Positions 1-6,084 of a stretch of 64,000 nt of DNA are shown piece after piece. The DNA is from Steroidobacter denitrificans. Lineage in GTDB: Bacteria; Pseudomonadota; Gammaproteobacteria; Steroidobacterales; Steroidobacteraceae. The first letter of the stretch is position 1. Each line of letters begins with the position of its first letter. The stretch lies in assembly GCF_001579945.1 (NCBI RefSeq), contig NZ_CP011971.1:1824001-1888000 (forward strand). Direction: 5' to 3'. The position numbers and the translations under genes were made by a program. The notes under the pieces were generated by a model. The model saw only the letters and a program-made list of their open reading frames with translations. It was not told the DNA's origin and ran no database searches.

Positions 1-37
1 GGGGCGCTGTGCTGCTGGCGCAGCACGTCACGCGCGC

Positions 38-331
38 CTACGGCGCGTCGCGCTCCTCCAAGACGGCCTCCAGTTCCTGGCGCACTTGCGCCAGAAGTTG
101 CTCGGTCTTGCGCGAGCTGTCACCGGCATAGGCCAGCGTCAGCAGCGTGAGCGGATGCACTTCCATGACCTCGCACAGCTCGGTCAGCTTGTGCATCGTC
201 GGGCTTTTCAAGTCGCGTTCCAGCGAACTCATATAGGTGCGGCTGGACACGTCGGAGAATGCTTCCTGGCTCAAGCCGCGCGCTTTCCTGACCGTCCGTA
301 TTGCCGCCGCCAATGAGGGTTTCGCTGCCAT
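38..331 (-). CDS. XRE-family HTH transcriptional regulator
   Basis: A 97-residue protein with a Cro/C1-type helix-turn-helix at about residues 9-62. The segment around GLSQEAF and the SSLERDLKSP recognition-helix region fit the family. A charged, probably helical tail (about 75-97) may dimerise. In mobile elements such proteins act as repressors of maintenance or transfer genes. It is divergent from the DUF2958 gene, and the 315-bp gap between them holds inverted and phased repeats that could be its operators. A short hairpin (9-26) lies just beyond its stop. The family is clear from sequence; the target genes are inferred. Confidence 0.85.
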   Translation of the reverse strand: MAAKPSLAAAIRTVRKARGLSQEAFSDVSSRTYMSSLERDLKSPTMHKLTELCEVMEVHPLTLLTLAYAGDSSRKTEQLLAQVRQELEAVLEERDAP

Positions 332-336
332 CCGAT

Positions 337-440
337 GGTTTCCGTAAAAACCAAGATGACAGTCGATTGCGACCTATAGGGCTACAATCTATAGTGTTCA
401 TTCCGGCGAACCGACCCGCTTTCGTGCTTTTACGGAAACC
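337..440. repeat. 13-bp perfect inverted repeat, arms 78 bp apart
   Basis: The arms GGTTTCCGTAAAA (337-349) and TTTTACGGAAACC (428-440) are exact reverse complements. They bracket the stretch upstream of the XRE gene that contains the two CTATAG sites. The wide spacing argues against a terminator and for a pair of protein-binding sites, for example for a looping repressor. The function is inferred. Confidence 0.5.
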
Positions 441-511
441 AGCATTGGCGGATTCCGACAGAATCGGGGAACCGCATTCGTGTCTTTCCTGGCCCTCACA
501 GTTCCGCTTCT

Positions 512-621
512 GCGTTTCCGTGCATGTACGGATTCGACGGCTTGCGTATCCGTGCTTCCGGGCGAAAGCGTGGATGCGGCTTGGCGGTTCTGCGCTTTGA
601 CTGAAAAGCGTGTCCGTGCAT
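512..621. repeat. Phased GCGTNTCCGTGCNT repeats upstream of DUF2958 gene
   Basis: Three copies of a 14-bp motif start at 512, 544 and 608: GCGTTTCCGTGCAT, GCGTATCCGTGCTT and GCGTGTCCGTGCAT. The starts are 32 and 64 bp apart, so they fall on one 32-bp register, about three helical turns. The register position at 576 holds only a degenerate copy. The last copy ends 25 bp before the DUF2958 start. The arrangement looks like an array of binding sites for one regulator. Confidence 0.5.
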
Positions 622-646
622 CCTCGGATGTGTGGGGTCCCCGACT

Positions 647-997
647 ATGACTCAGCCACTGACCACTCCCGAGGAGCGCGCGCAACTGCTCGCCAACGGT
701 GCGGCGCGCGCCGTTGGCCGAAGCATCGACCCTATGCCGGTGGTGCGGCTGTTCACACCGGACGCGCACGCGACCTGGCTGCTGGCCGCACTCGACCCGA
801 CCGATGGCGACACGGCCTGGGGGCTGATCGACCTCGGCATCGGTATGCCTGCGTTGGGAACGATCAAGCTGTCCGACCTGGCAAGCATCCTCGGGCCGCG
901 GCGGCGCCCCGTTCTGCGCGACTTGCATTTTCGCGCCTCGCGGCCGCTATCGGAGTACGTCCAGCTCGCGCAGCGCGATGGTTCCATCCCCGACTGA
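647..997 (+). CDS. DUF2958 domain protein
   Basis: A 116-residue protein with the PVVRLFTPDAHATWLLAALDP block typical of DUF2958. It also has a central W-G-L-I-D-L-G-I-G segment and ends shortly after LRDLHF. This small family of unknown function is common near the maintenance region of Tn4371-type ICEs and related plasmids. The ATG at 647 is chosen because GGGG at 634-637 gives a ribosome site; an in-frame GTG at 632 is possible. It stands alone before a 325-bp gap. Family assignment is from recognised motifs; no activity can be stated. Confidence 0.75.
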   Translation: MTQPLTTPEERAQLLANGAARAVGRSIDPMPVVRLFTPDAHATWLLAALDPTDGDTAWGLIDLGIGMPALGTIKLSDLASILGPRRRPVLRDLHFRASRPLSEYVQLAQRDGSIPD

Positions 998-1322
998 CCG
1001 GCGCATTGTGTCTTTTTCGGTCTGAACCAAGACGGTTGCGGTCTGAATAGTCACTCATGCACCGAGGGAGTGCGTCCCTGACCGAAAGGGACATGATGCT
1101 CGGCGCGGCTTGCGGCAGGGTGCGCAGTGCTGCGCACCATTTCCGGGCCGCGCGGCCGTCGCACTCGGACAATCCGCGCAAGGCTTCGGAGTCATTCCGT
1201 CTTGACACCGACCGTTGTGGCTTGAAATTAACCGCCCTCGATGACGCTTTGATGTCGTGATGCCATAGCCCTACTGCGTTCGATGCCCGTGGCGACGTTC
1301 CAACAGGGAAGGAGTCCACGTC
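998..1322. promoter_or_regulatory. Upstream region of DUF2285 gene with 20-bp palindrome
   Basis: No supported gene is seen here; a short open frame at 1057-1260 is atypical and rejected. The region holds a palindrome at 1119-1138 with 9-bp arms GGTGCGCAG / CTGCGCACC around a 2-bp centre, and a repeated GGTCTGAA. A TTGACA hexamer at 1202-1207 could be a -35 element, but the matching -10 is weak. The DUF2285 gene has a strong ribosome site, AAGGAG, at 1309-1314. The palindrome is a good operator candidate. Confidence 0.45.
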
Positions 1323-2078
1323 ATGGCTGACCGAAGCGCCGAGCATTGGTATCCCACAGCCGCATATCTGTATGTTCTGCATCTCGATGGGCCTGCTCTG
1401 GCCTGGGAATATCTCCGAAGAAATCCCGACTACCGGCGCGACTGGCTGCGCCGTCGCCGCCGTCCGGAAGCGGCACATGGCTGGGGCCTGCGCCTGCTGG
1501 AAGACCCGGCCTTGGATGCGCGCGATGCACATCCAGCTTGGTTCCCCGACCATGACGCCGTGCTCCAGCTCTACCCGGATGCCGACCCACCGCCGGATGC
1601 CCACGCCTTCGAGTTCTGGCGTGTCCCTGGCTGGAAACACCTGATCCATGACGGTAGGCGCTTGGCGCTGGTGGCGCGCTGGCCCGGCTGCTGCGCCCGG
1701 CTCGTACTGGCGCCGGGCCTGGCCGATGGCATGGCCTATCTCTACACCGTCCGCGCCTGCTCGGCACCCTGCGCACGCTACCGTGCATTCGCGGCAGAGC
1801 TAGACAAGCTGACGATGGCGGCCGTGGCCGCGCCGAGGGCGGCAGCGCGATCCCGGCCCACTCCCGCTGCATTGCTGGAACTGCACACCTTGCAGGCGCT
1901 CGACGCGACCCTCGCGGGCGCGTCCTTGCGCGAAACAGCCGTTGGGCTGTTTGGCACCGACGCCGTGGCCGACGGTTGGCACGCAGACGGCGGCTTGCGC
2001 TCGCGCGTGCGCCGCCTGGTGCAGCGTGGCCAATCGCTGATGCGCGGCGGCTACCGCCGCCTTGCACAGCTTGAATGA
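1323..2078 (+). CDS. DUF2285 domain protein (ICE maintenance region)
   Basis: A 251-residue protein with two recognisable parts. The N-terminal WYPTAAYLYVLHLDGPALAWEYL segment, with RRNPDYRRDW after it, resembles the DUF6499-type leader found on these proteins. The C-terminal DUF2285 domain (about 150-245) contains LRETAVGLFG and ends with LMRGGYRRL. Such proteins are standard in Tn4371-type ICEs upstream of an HTH gene and repA, and a DNA-binding role is usually suspected but unproven. The start is set by AAGGAG at 1309-1314. An HTH gene follows 125 bp downstream. Confidence 0.85.
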   Translation: MADRSAEHWYPTAAYLYVLHLDGPALAWEYLRRNPDYRRDWLRRRRRPEAAHGWGLRLLEDPALDARDAHPAWFPDHDAVLQLYPDADPPPDAHAFEFWRVPGWKHLIHDGRRLALVARWPGCCARLVLAPGLADGMAYLYTVRACSAPCARYRAFAAELDKLTMAAVAAPRAAARSRPTPAALLELHTLQALDATLAGASLRETAVGLFGTDAVADGWHADGGLRSRVRRLVQRGQSLMRGGYRRLAQLE

Positions 2079-2203
2079 GCTGGGGAGGGTCGTATTGCCC
2101 GCCCTGCAAAACGACCCTCTGCACAACGCATCGCTATCTTGAGACTGCCTCCATCCGGCCGCGCTGGTGCTGCCGGCGTTCCTGTCCGATGGAGGTTCAT
2201 CCG

Positions 2204-2485
2204 ATGCGTCCCTCTCCTTTGCGGCCTGCTGCCGCTGCCGTTGCCACACCCTCGCAGCCCCAACGCTATTTGACCAATGACGAAGCCGCCGAGTATCTGC
2301 GGCTGTCACCGCGCACGCTGGAGAAACAGCGCGTGATCGGCGGCGGGCCGAAGTTCAGGAAATTCGGCCGGCGCGTCATGTACGCCGTGGCCGACCTCGA
2401 TGCCTGGGCCGCCGACCGCAGCTTCGAGACGACTTCCGATCCCGAATACGCCGAGCACCACTCGGCCGACAGCCGTGCGCGCTGA
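2204..2485 (+). CDS. Small helix-turn-helix (AlpA/excisionase-like) DNA-binding protein
   Basis: A 93-residue protein with a MerR/AlpA-type helix-turn-helix at about residues 23-66: YLTNDEAAEYLRLSPRTLEK, then GGGPKFRKFGRRVMYAVADLDAW. This is the usual pattern of small excisionase or plasmid-control proteins. The ATG at 2204 follows GGAGG at 2191-2195. It lies just upstream of repA with 26 bp between them, so it may control repA or act in excision. The fold is clear; the role is inferred from position. Confidence 0.8.
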   Translation: MRPSPLRPAAAAVATPSQPQRYLTNDEAAEYLRLSPRTLEKQRVIGGGPKFRKFGRRVMYAVADLDAWAADRSFETTSDPEYAEHHSADSRAR

Positions 2486-2511
2486 TCGGCGGCGCGCGGC
2501 AGGCCATCGCC

Positions 2512-3369
2512 ATGTCCAGCACCGCGCTGCCGTCCCGGCAGCGGCCGTTGCAGGAGCGCGAACAGCTCGACCTGTTCCGCGCCTTGCCCGGCGACATGGC
2601 GCCGCGCGACAGCCAGGATTTGATGGCCTATCCATTCTTCTCGCTCGGCAAGTCCAAGCGGGTCAAGCCCATCGACTTCCGTGCGGGCAACATCACGATC
2701 CGCGTGGAAGGCACGAAGGAGCACGGCATCGCCACGATTTGGGATGCGGACGTGCTGATATGGGCGGCCTCGCAGATCGTGGAAGCGAAGGACGCGGGCC
2801 TGTGGCCGTCGCGGCTGATGCGCGCCACGCCCTACGAGATCCTGCGCTTCATCGGGCGCGGCAAGTCGCTGCGCGACTACCAGCGCCTCAAGGCCGCGCT
2901 CGACCGGCTGCAATCGACCACCGTGGCCACGTCCATCCGCGAGACGACCGGGCGACGCTTACACCGCTTCTCGTGGATCAACGAATGGAAGGAACTGGCC
3001 GATGCCAACGGCACGCCGCTGGGCATCGAGCTGATCCTGCCGGACTGGTTCTATGCCGGCGTGCTCGACGCCGCCCTGGTGCTGACCATCGACCCGGCGT
3101 ATTTCCGGCTGACCGGCGGCATCGAGCGGTGGCTGTACCGCCTGGTGCGCAAGCACGGCGGCAAGCAGGAACACGGCTGGCAGTTCGACTTTCGCTACCT
3201 GCACCAGAAATCGGGCAGTACCGCGAAGCCCTACGACTTCGCCTGCGACCTGCGCGCGCTGGTCGCGCGGCAGTCGCTGCCCGGCTACGTCCTGGGCATC
3301 GAGCGGATGCCGGACAACGGCATGGAGCTGCTGACCTTCCGGCCCGTGCCGCATACGGCACGGGGATAA
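2512..3369 (+). CDS. repA: Replication initiator protein RepA-like (RPA family)
   Basis: A 285-residue protein matching the replication initiator protein A family found on broad-host-range plasmids and Tn4371-type ICEs. Recognisable blocks are DLMAYPFFSLGKSKR (about 37-51), the LIWAASQI segment, YEILRFIGRG, RLKAALDRLQSTTV and the SYFRLTGGIERWLYR-like region near 205. Full length for the family. It is followed at once by three iteron-like repeats and then parA, which suggests the excised circle can replicate and be partitioned. Replication by this ICE is inferred, not shown. Confidence 0.85.
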   Translation: MSSTALPSRQRPLQEREQLDLFRALPGDMAPRDSQDLMAYPFFSLGKSKRVKPIDFRAGNITIRVEGTKEHGIATIWDADVLIWAASQIVEAKDAGLWPSRLMRATPYEILRFIGRGKSLRDYQRLKAALDRLQSTTVATSIRETTGRRLHRFSWINEWKELADANGTPLGIELILPDWFYAGVLDAALVLTIDPAYFRLTGGIERWLYRLVRKHGGKQEHGWQFDFRYLHQKSGSTAKPYDFACDLRALVARQSLPGYVLGIERMPDNGMELLTFRPVPHTARG

Positions 3370-3393
3370 CTCCGGGAGAGCCTGTGGATGGGG

Positions 3394-3457
3394 TCGTGCT
3401 ATCAGGCGTGCGGGGTATCGTGCTATCAGGCGTGGGACTATCGTGCTATCAGGCGTG
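3394..3457. repeat. Three iteron-like direct repeats downstream of repA
   Basis: The 17-bp unit TCGTGCTATCAGGCGTG occurs three times without mismatch, at 3394-3410, 3418-3434 and 3441-3457. The starts are 24 and 23 bp apart, close to two helical turns. The array begins 24 bp after the repA stop and lies in the 253-bp gap before parA. Spacing, exactness and location fit iterons bound by a RepA-type initiator, so this is a candidate vegetative origin or repA/parA control site. Confidence 0.65.
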
Positions 3458-3501
3458 CCGATCGGCCGCAAACCCGCGCCAGCACTGGGTTTCCGCGTCC
3501 T

Positions 3502-3531
3502 CTAACTTCCCTAACTTCATTTCTCTAACTT
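3502..3531. promoter_or_regulatory. CTAACTT heptamer repeats upstream of parA
   Basis: Three copies of CTAACTT lie at 3502-3508, 3511-3517 and 3525-3531, within an AT-rich patch between the iteron-like array and parA. They may be an operator or centromere-like site for ParA and its partner. No clear promoter hexamers could be paired with confidence. Confidence 0.4.
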
Positions 3532-3622
3532 TTAGTAGGGAAACGCCGCTGCGGTGGACAACCACCACGCGGCCACAAACGCAGCAGCCAAAGCCCGGCT
3601 TTCCAGCATGGAGGGCCAGGCC

Positions 3623-4261
3623 ATGATCGTCGCTCTGCTCAACCAGAAAGGCGGCGTAGGCAAGACCACGCTCGCCACGCACATCGCCGGCGAGCTGGCG
3701 ATGCGCGGCCAGCACGTCGTGCTGCTGGACGCCGACCCGCAGGGTTCATCGCTGGACTGGACACAGCGCAGAAGCCAGCAAGGCTTGCCACGGCTGTTCA
3801 GCGCCGTGGGCCTGGCTCGCGAAACGCTGCATCAGGAAGCGCCAGAACTCGCCAGGAGGGCCGATCACGTCGTCATCGACGGGCCGCCGCGCATCGCCGC
3901 CTTGGCGCGCTCCGCGCTGCTGGCGGCCGAGCGCGTGCTGATCCCGGTGCAGCCCAGCCCCTACGACCTGTGGGCCAGTGCCGAGATGGTGGCGCTGATC
4001 CGCGAGGCGCAAGTCTTTCGGCCTGCGCTGCGCGCGGCCTTCGTCGTCAACCGGCGCGTGAGCACTACCGTGATCGGGCGCGAAGCGCGCCAGGCGCTCG
4101 CCGACCAGCCGCTTCCTGCGCTGCGCGCGGAAGTGCATCAGCGCATCGTGTTCGCCGACAGCGTGGCCGCTGGGCGGCTGGCACGCGAGACGGCGCCGGA
4201 CAGCGCGGCCGCCCGCGAAATCACCGCACTGGTGGACGAACTGCTGCGGTGGCCGACATGA
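3623..4261 (+). CDS. parA: ParA-family partition ATPase
   Basis: A 212-residue P-loop ATPase. The deviant Walker A is LNQKGGVGKTTLA near the N-terminus (about 6-18), followed by the LLDADPQGSSLDW switch motif (about 38-50) and VVIDGPPR (about 87-94). There is no N-terminal DNA-binding extension, as in small plasmid (type Ib) ParA proteins. The ATG at 3623 is preferred over upstream ones because the protein then starts directly with the conserved beta strand; GGAGG at 3610-3614 is the ribosome site. It overlaps the next gene by 4 bp. Probable role: stable inheritance of the circular form. Confidence 0.9.
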   Translation: MIVALLNQKGGVGKTTLATHIAGELAMRGQHVVLLDADPQGSSLDWTQRRSQQGLPRLFSAVGLARETLHQEAPELARRADHVVIDGPPRIAALARSALLAAERVLIPVQPSPYDLWASAEMVALIREAQVFRPALRAAFVVNRRVSTTVIGREARQALADQPLPALRAEVHQRIVFADSVAAGRLARETAPDSAAAREITALVDELLRWPT

Positions 4262-4530
4262 CAGCGAAGCCACCAGTACGCGTCAAGCGCGTCGGCATCG
4301 GCGCGCGTCCGCCCGAGAATCCGCACGCCGAGGCGTGGATTCGCCAGGGCGACGCCGAGGCGCTGGGCAAGGGCGACCTCTACACCGCTCGCCTGACCCT
4401 CGACGTGACGCCCGCGCTACGCGCTCGCATCAAGATCGCCGCCTTCGGTCAAGGCGTGACCGTGGCCGACCTGCTGCGCGGCCTGCTGGAGCGGGAGTTT
4501 CCTGAACACCGCAGGGAGAACACGCCATGA
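4258..4530 (+). CDS. Small basic protein, likely ParA partner (ribbon-helix-helix-like)
   Basis: A 90-residue protein whose start overlaps the parA stop (ATGA). The C-terminal half has DLYTARLTLDVTPALRARI followed by a helix with GVTVADLLRGLLEREF, a pattern like a ribbon-helix-helix strand and two helices. Genes at this position in Tn4371-type ICEs are often labelled partition or ParB-like. Size and coupling with ParA fit a centromere-binding adaptor, but no strong signature proves it. Confidence 0.65.
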   Translation: MTAKPPVRVKRVGIGARPPENPHAEAWIRQGDAEALGKGDLYTARLTLDVTPALRARIKIAAFGQGVTVADLLRGLLEREFPEHRRENTP

Positions 4531-5060
4531 CTGCATCCGCTTCGCCTGTCGCTGGCGCGGCCACGGCCGCGCTCGCAGCACCTTCCGGCCAGCCAGCCAG
4601 CGCACCGCTGACGCGCGTGGCGCTGGCCTACATCGAACCGCGCTTCAAGCTCTACCTGCGCTTCGGCGAACCCGCGCGCACGCTCCAGCTCGACCGCTGG
4701 CGGCGCTGCGCGGTGTTCATGCCGGGCGCCGTGTTCTGCCGCATCCGCTGGCAGTCCAACGACTACGGCACCGTGCGCTGGCAGCTCATGGTCATGCAGG
4801 CTTGCACGCCGCTCGATGCGGCGCAGCGCATCCCCGGCGTGCAGCCAGGCGCACGCCTGCTGCTGTACGCCGAGGGCGAGAACGCAGTGCGCGCCGTGCT
4901 GGAACGCATCGACGCCATCGAGGCGCTGGACATCGCGCCCGGCAGCGCCTCGCCCGCGTACTGGCGCACGCTCGCAAATCGGCTCGCCGCGCGCTTGCCG
5001 CTGCCCGAATACACCGCCGAGCAGCACGCCGCCTGGCTGACCGGGAGGGCGCTGCCATGA
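4527..5060 (+). CDS. DUF2840 domain protein
   Basis: A 177-residue protein with the DUF2840 pattern: TRVALAYIEPRFKLYLRFGEP, then RRCAVFMPGAVFCRIRWQSNDYGT, and a C-terminal WLTGRALP. It overlaps both neighbours by 4 bp, so it is translated with parA and traF. The family is essentially confined to ICEs and plasmids of this type and its function is unknown. Full length for the family. Confidence 0.85.
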   Translation: MTASASPVAGAATAALAAPSGQPASAPLTRVALAYIEPRFKLYLRFGEPARTLQLDRWRRCAVFMPGAVFCRIRWQSNDYGTVRWQLMVMQACTPLDAAQRIPGVQPGARLLLYAEGENAVRAVLERIDAIEALDIAPGSASPAYWRTLANRLAARLPLPEYTAEQHAAWLTGRALP

Positions 5061-5644
5061 CTGCCACTTGTGCCGCCAACACCGCGCCGCATCCCCGTTC
5101 GCGCCTGCGCGCTCGCATCGTACTTGCGGGCCTATCCGCCTGCGGCCTCGCTGCGCTGGCCTGGGCATCCTTCGTGCATCCGCTGCCGCGCCTGATCTAC
5201 AACCCGTCCGACAGCGTGGCGGTCGGCTGGTATCGCGTCGATCCGCTGGGCCACGGTGCCGGCCCGCTGCCACGTCCATTGTCCGTGGGCAGCATCGTAC
5301 TGACCACGCTGCCGCCAGACGCCGCCGCGCTGGCCGCGCAGCGCGGCTACCTGCCGGCGCGCGTGCCGCTGCTCAAGCGCGTGGGCGCCATCGCACCGCA
5401 GGAGGTGTGCATCTCTGGTCGCATCGTCCGCATCGACGGCGTGCCTTCGGCCGCCGTGCTGCCTGCTGATCGCTGGGGCCGGCCGCTGCCATCCTGGCAG
5501 CAATGCCGTCACCTCGAACCCGGCGAACTGTTCCTGCTCAGTACGACCAACCCGGCGTCGTTCGACAGCCGGTATTTCGGGCCGGTCAGCGTATCCGCCG
5601 TGATCGGTGTCGCGCATCCGGTCTGGCTGGAGTCCCGCCCATGA
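5057..5644 (+). CDS. traF: TraF-like S26 signal peptidase (conjugal transfer)
   Basis: A 195-residue membrane peptidase of the S26/TraF group. A basic N-terminus is followed by one membrane segment (about 22-42). The serine motif is NPSDSVAVGWYRV, and the lysine region is VPLLKRVGA. The end contains FDSRYFGPV, the conserved final box. In RP4-like systems TraF matures and cyclises the TrbC pilin; a TrbC gene lies at 26268 in this element. Start overlaps the DUF2840 stop. Confidence 0.88.
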   Translation: MTATCAANTAPHPRSRLRARIVLAGLSACGLAALAWASFVHPLPRLIYNPSDSVAVGWYRVDPLGHGAGPLPRPLSVGSIVLTTLPPDAAALAAQRGYLPARVPLLKRVGAIAPQEVCISGRIVRIDGVPSAAVLPADRWGRPLPSWQQCRHLEPGELFLLSTTNPASFDSRYFGPVSVSAVIGVAHPVWLESRP

Positions 5645-6084
5645 TGGCCGCCGATTCGCTGCACGTTGCCGTGCATCTCATCGTGCCATCGGGCGTGCCG
5701 ATCCGGTGGCTTTCCGCATGTCGTTGCGCGTGCAGTGCGAGCGCATCCGCGCTGCACTTCGCGCTGCCTTCCCATGTGCAGGCGTCTTGCCTCGAACGCG
5801 CCCGACCTGTGGCCGTCGCCGCGTTCGCCGGCGCGCTGGCTGCTCACGCAGCAGCGCCGCCGGGCCGCCGCTGCCCGGAGCGCCAGCGAGGGGCAAAGGC
5901 GGAAGGCAAGACAAAAGGACGCGGCACCGGGCCGCGTCGAAAGCCAGTCTGCACGTGGGGTTGGCGCGGCACGGAGCGGCTTCGCCGCCGTGCCGCGTGT
6001 GGCGCGAGGCCCGCGCCAATGCAGGCATGTCCGCGTGCTTCGCACGACAGGACACGCCCCAGCTTGCAGGGAGCGCAGCCATGA
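5641..6084 (+). CDS. Hypothetical protein overlapping the putative oriT region
   Basis: A 147-residue frame starting ATGATG at the traF stop and ending inside the relaxase start. The sequence is rich in Ala, Arg and Cys and has no recognised domain. Its second half lies over a run of strong hairpins, which suggests that this DNA is selected for structure and not mainly for protein. It may be real because of its tight coupling to traF, but a chance frame in GC-rich DNA is as likely. Confidence 0.3.
   Translation: MMAADSLHVAVHLIVPSGVPIRWLSACRCACSASASALHFALPSHVQASCLERARPVAVAAFAGALAAHAAAPPGRRCPERQRGAKAEGKTKGRGTGPRRKPVCTWGWRGTERLRRRAACGARPAPMQACPRASHDRTRPSLQGAQP
5918..6054. other. Hairpin cluster upstream of relaxase, candidate oriT
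   Basis: Three inverted repeats lie within 137 bp just before the relaxase gene. First, GACGCGGC / GCCGCGTC at 5918-5925 and 5931-5938. Second, a long stem at 5965-5997 with arms CGCGGCACGG and CCGTGCCGCG around an inner CGGC/GCCG stem. Third, TGTCC...GGACA at 6028-6054 around CGTGC-TTC-GCACG. On the minus strand the third reads GTGTCCTGTC, loosely like the TCCTG core of IncP-type nic sites. The location fits an oriT recognised by the adjacent relaxase, but the nick site is not established. Confidence 0.45.

Larger units (their letters stand above)
332..646. other. Intergenic control region between XRE and DUF2958 genes
   Basis: No convincing gene is seen in these 315 bp. The stretch is rich in repeats: a 13-bp inverted repeat with distant arms (337-349 and 428-440), two CTATAG half-sites at 374-379 and 389-394, and a set of GCGTNTCCGTGC repeats with starts at 512, 544 and 608. 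This density suggests a divergent promoter/operator region for the two flanking genes. No strong sigma-70 promoter can be assigned by eye. Confidence 0.55.

Noticed and set aside
9-26. A hairpin (GTGCTGC / GCAGCAC) as a terminator for the XRE gene
   Set aside because: It lacks a T run on the minus strand, so a rho-independent terminator is not supported.
512-621. The 32-bp-spaced repeats as a small CRISPR array
   Set aside because: The conserved part is only about 14 bp and degenerate, there are no proper spacers, and no cas genes are nearby.
1057-1260. A 67-codon plus-strand frame upstream of the DUF2285 gene
   Set aside because: It has no convincing ribosome site, odd composition, and covers the palindrome and promoter-like sequences.
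2400-3626. A 408-codon plus-strand frame covering repA in another frame
   Set aside because: It is a shadow of repA: Arg/Ala-rich with no domain, and the repA frame has recognisable family motifs.
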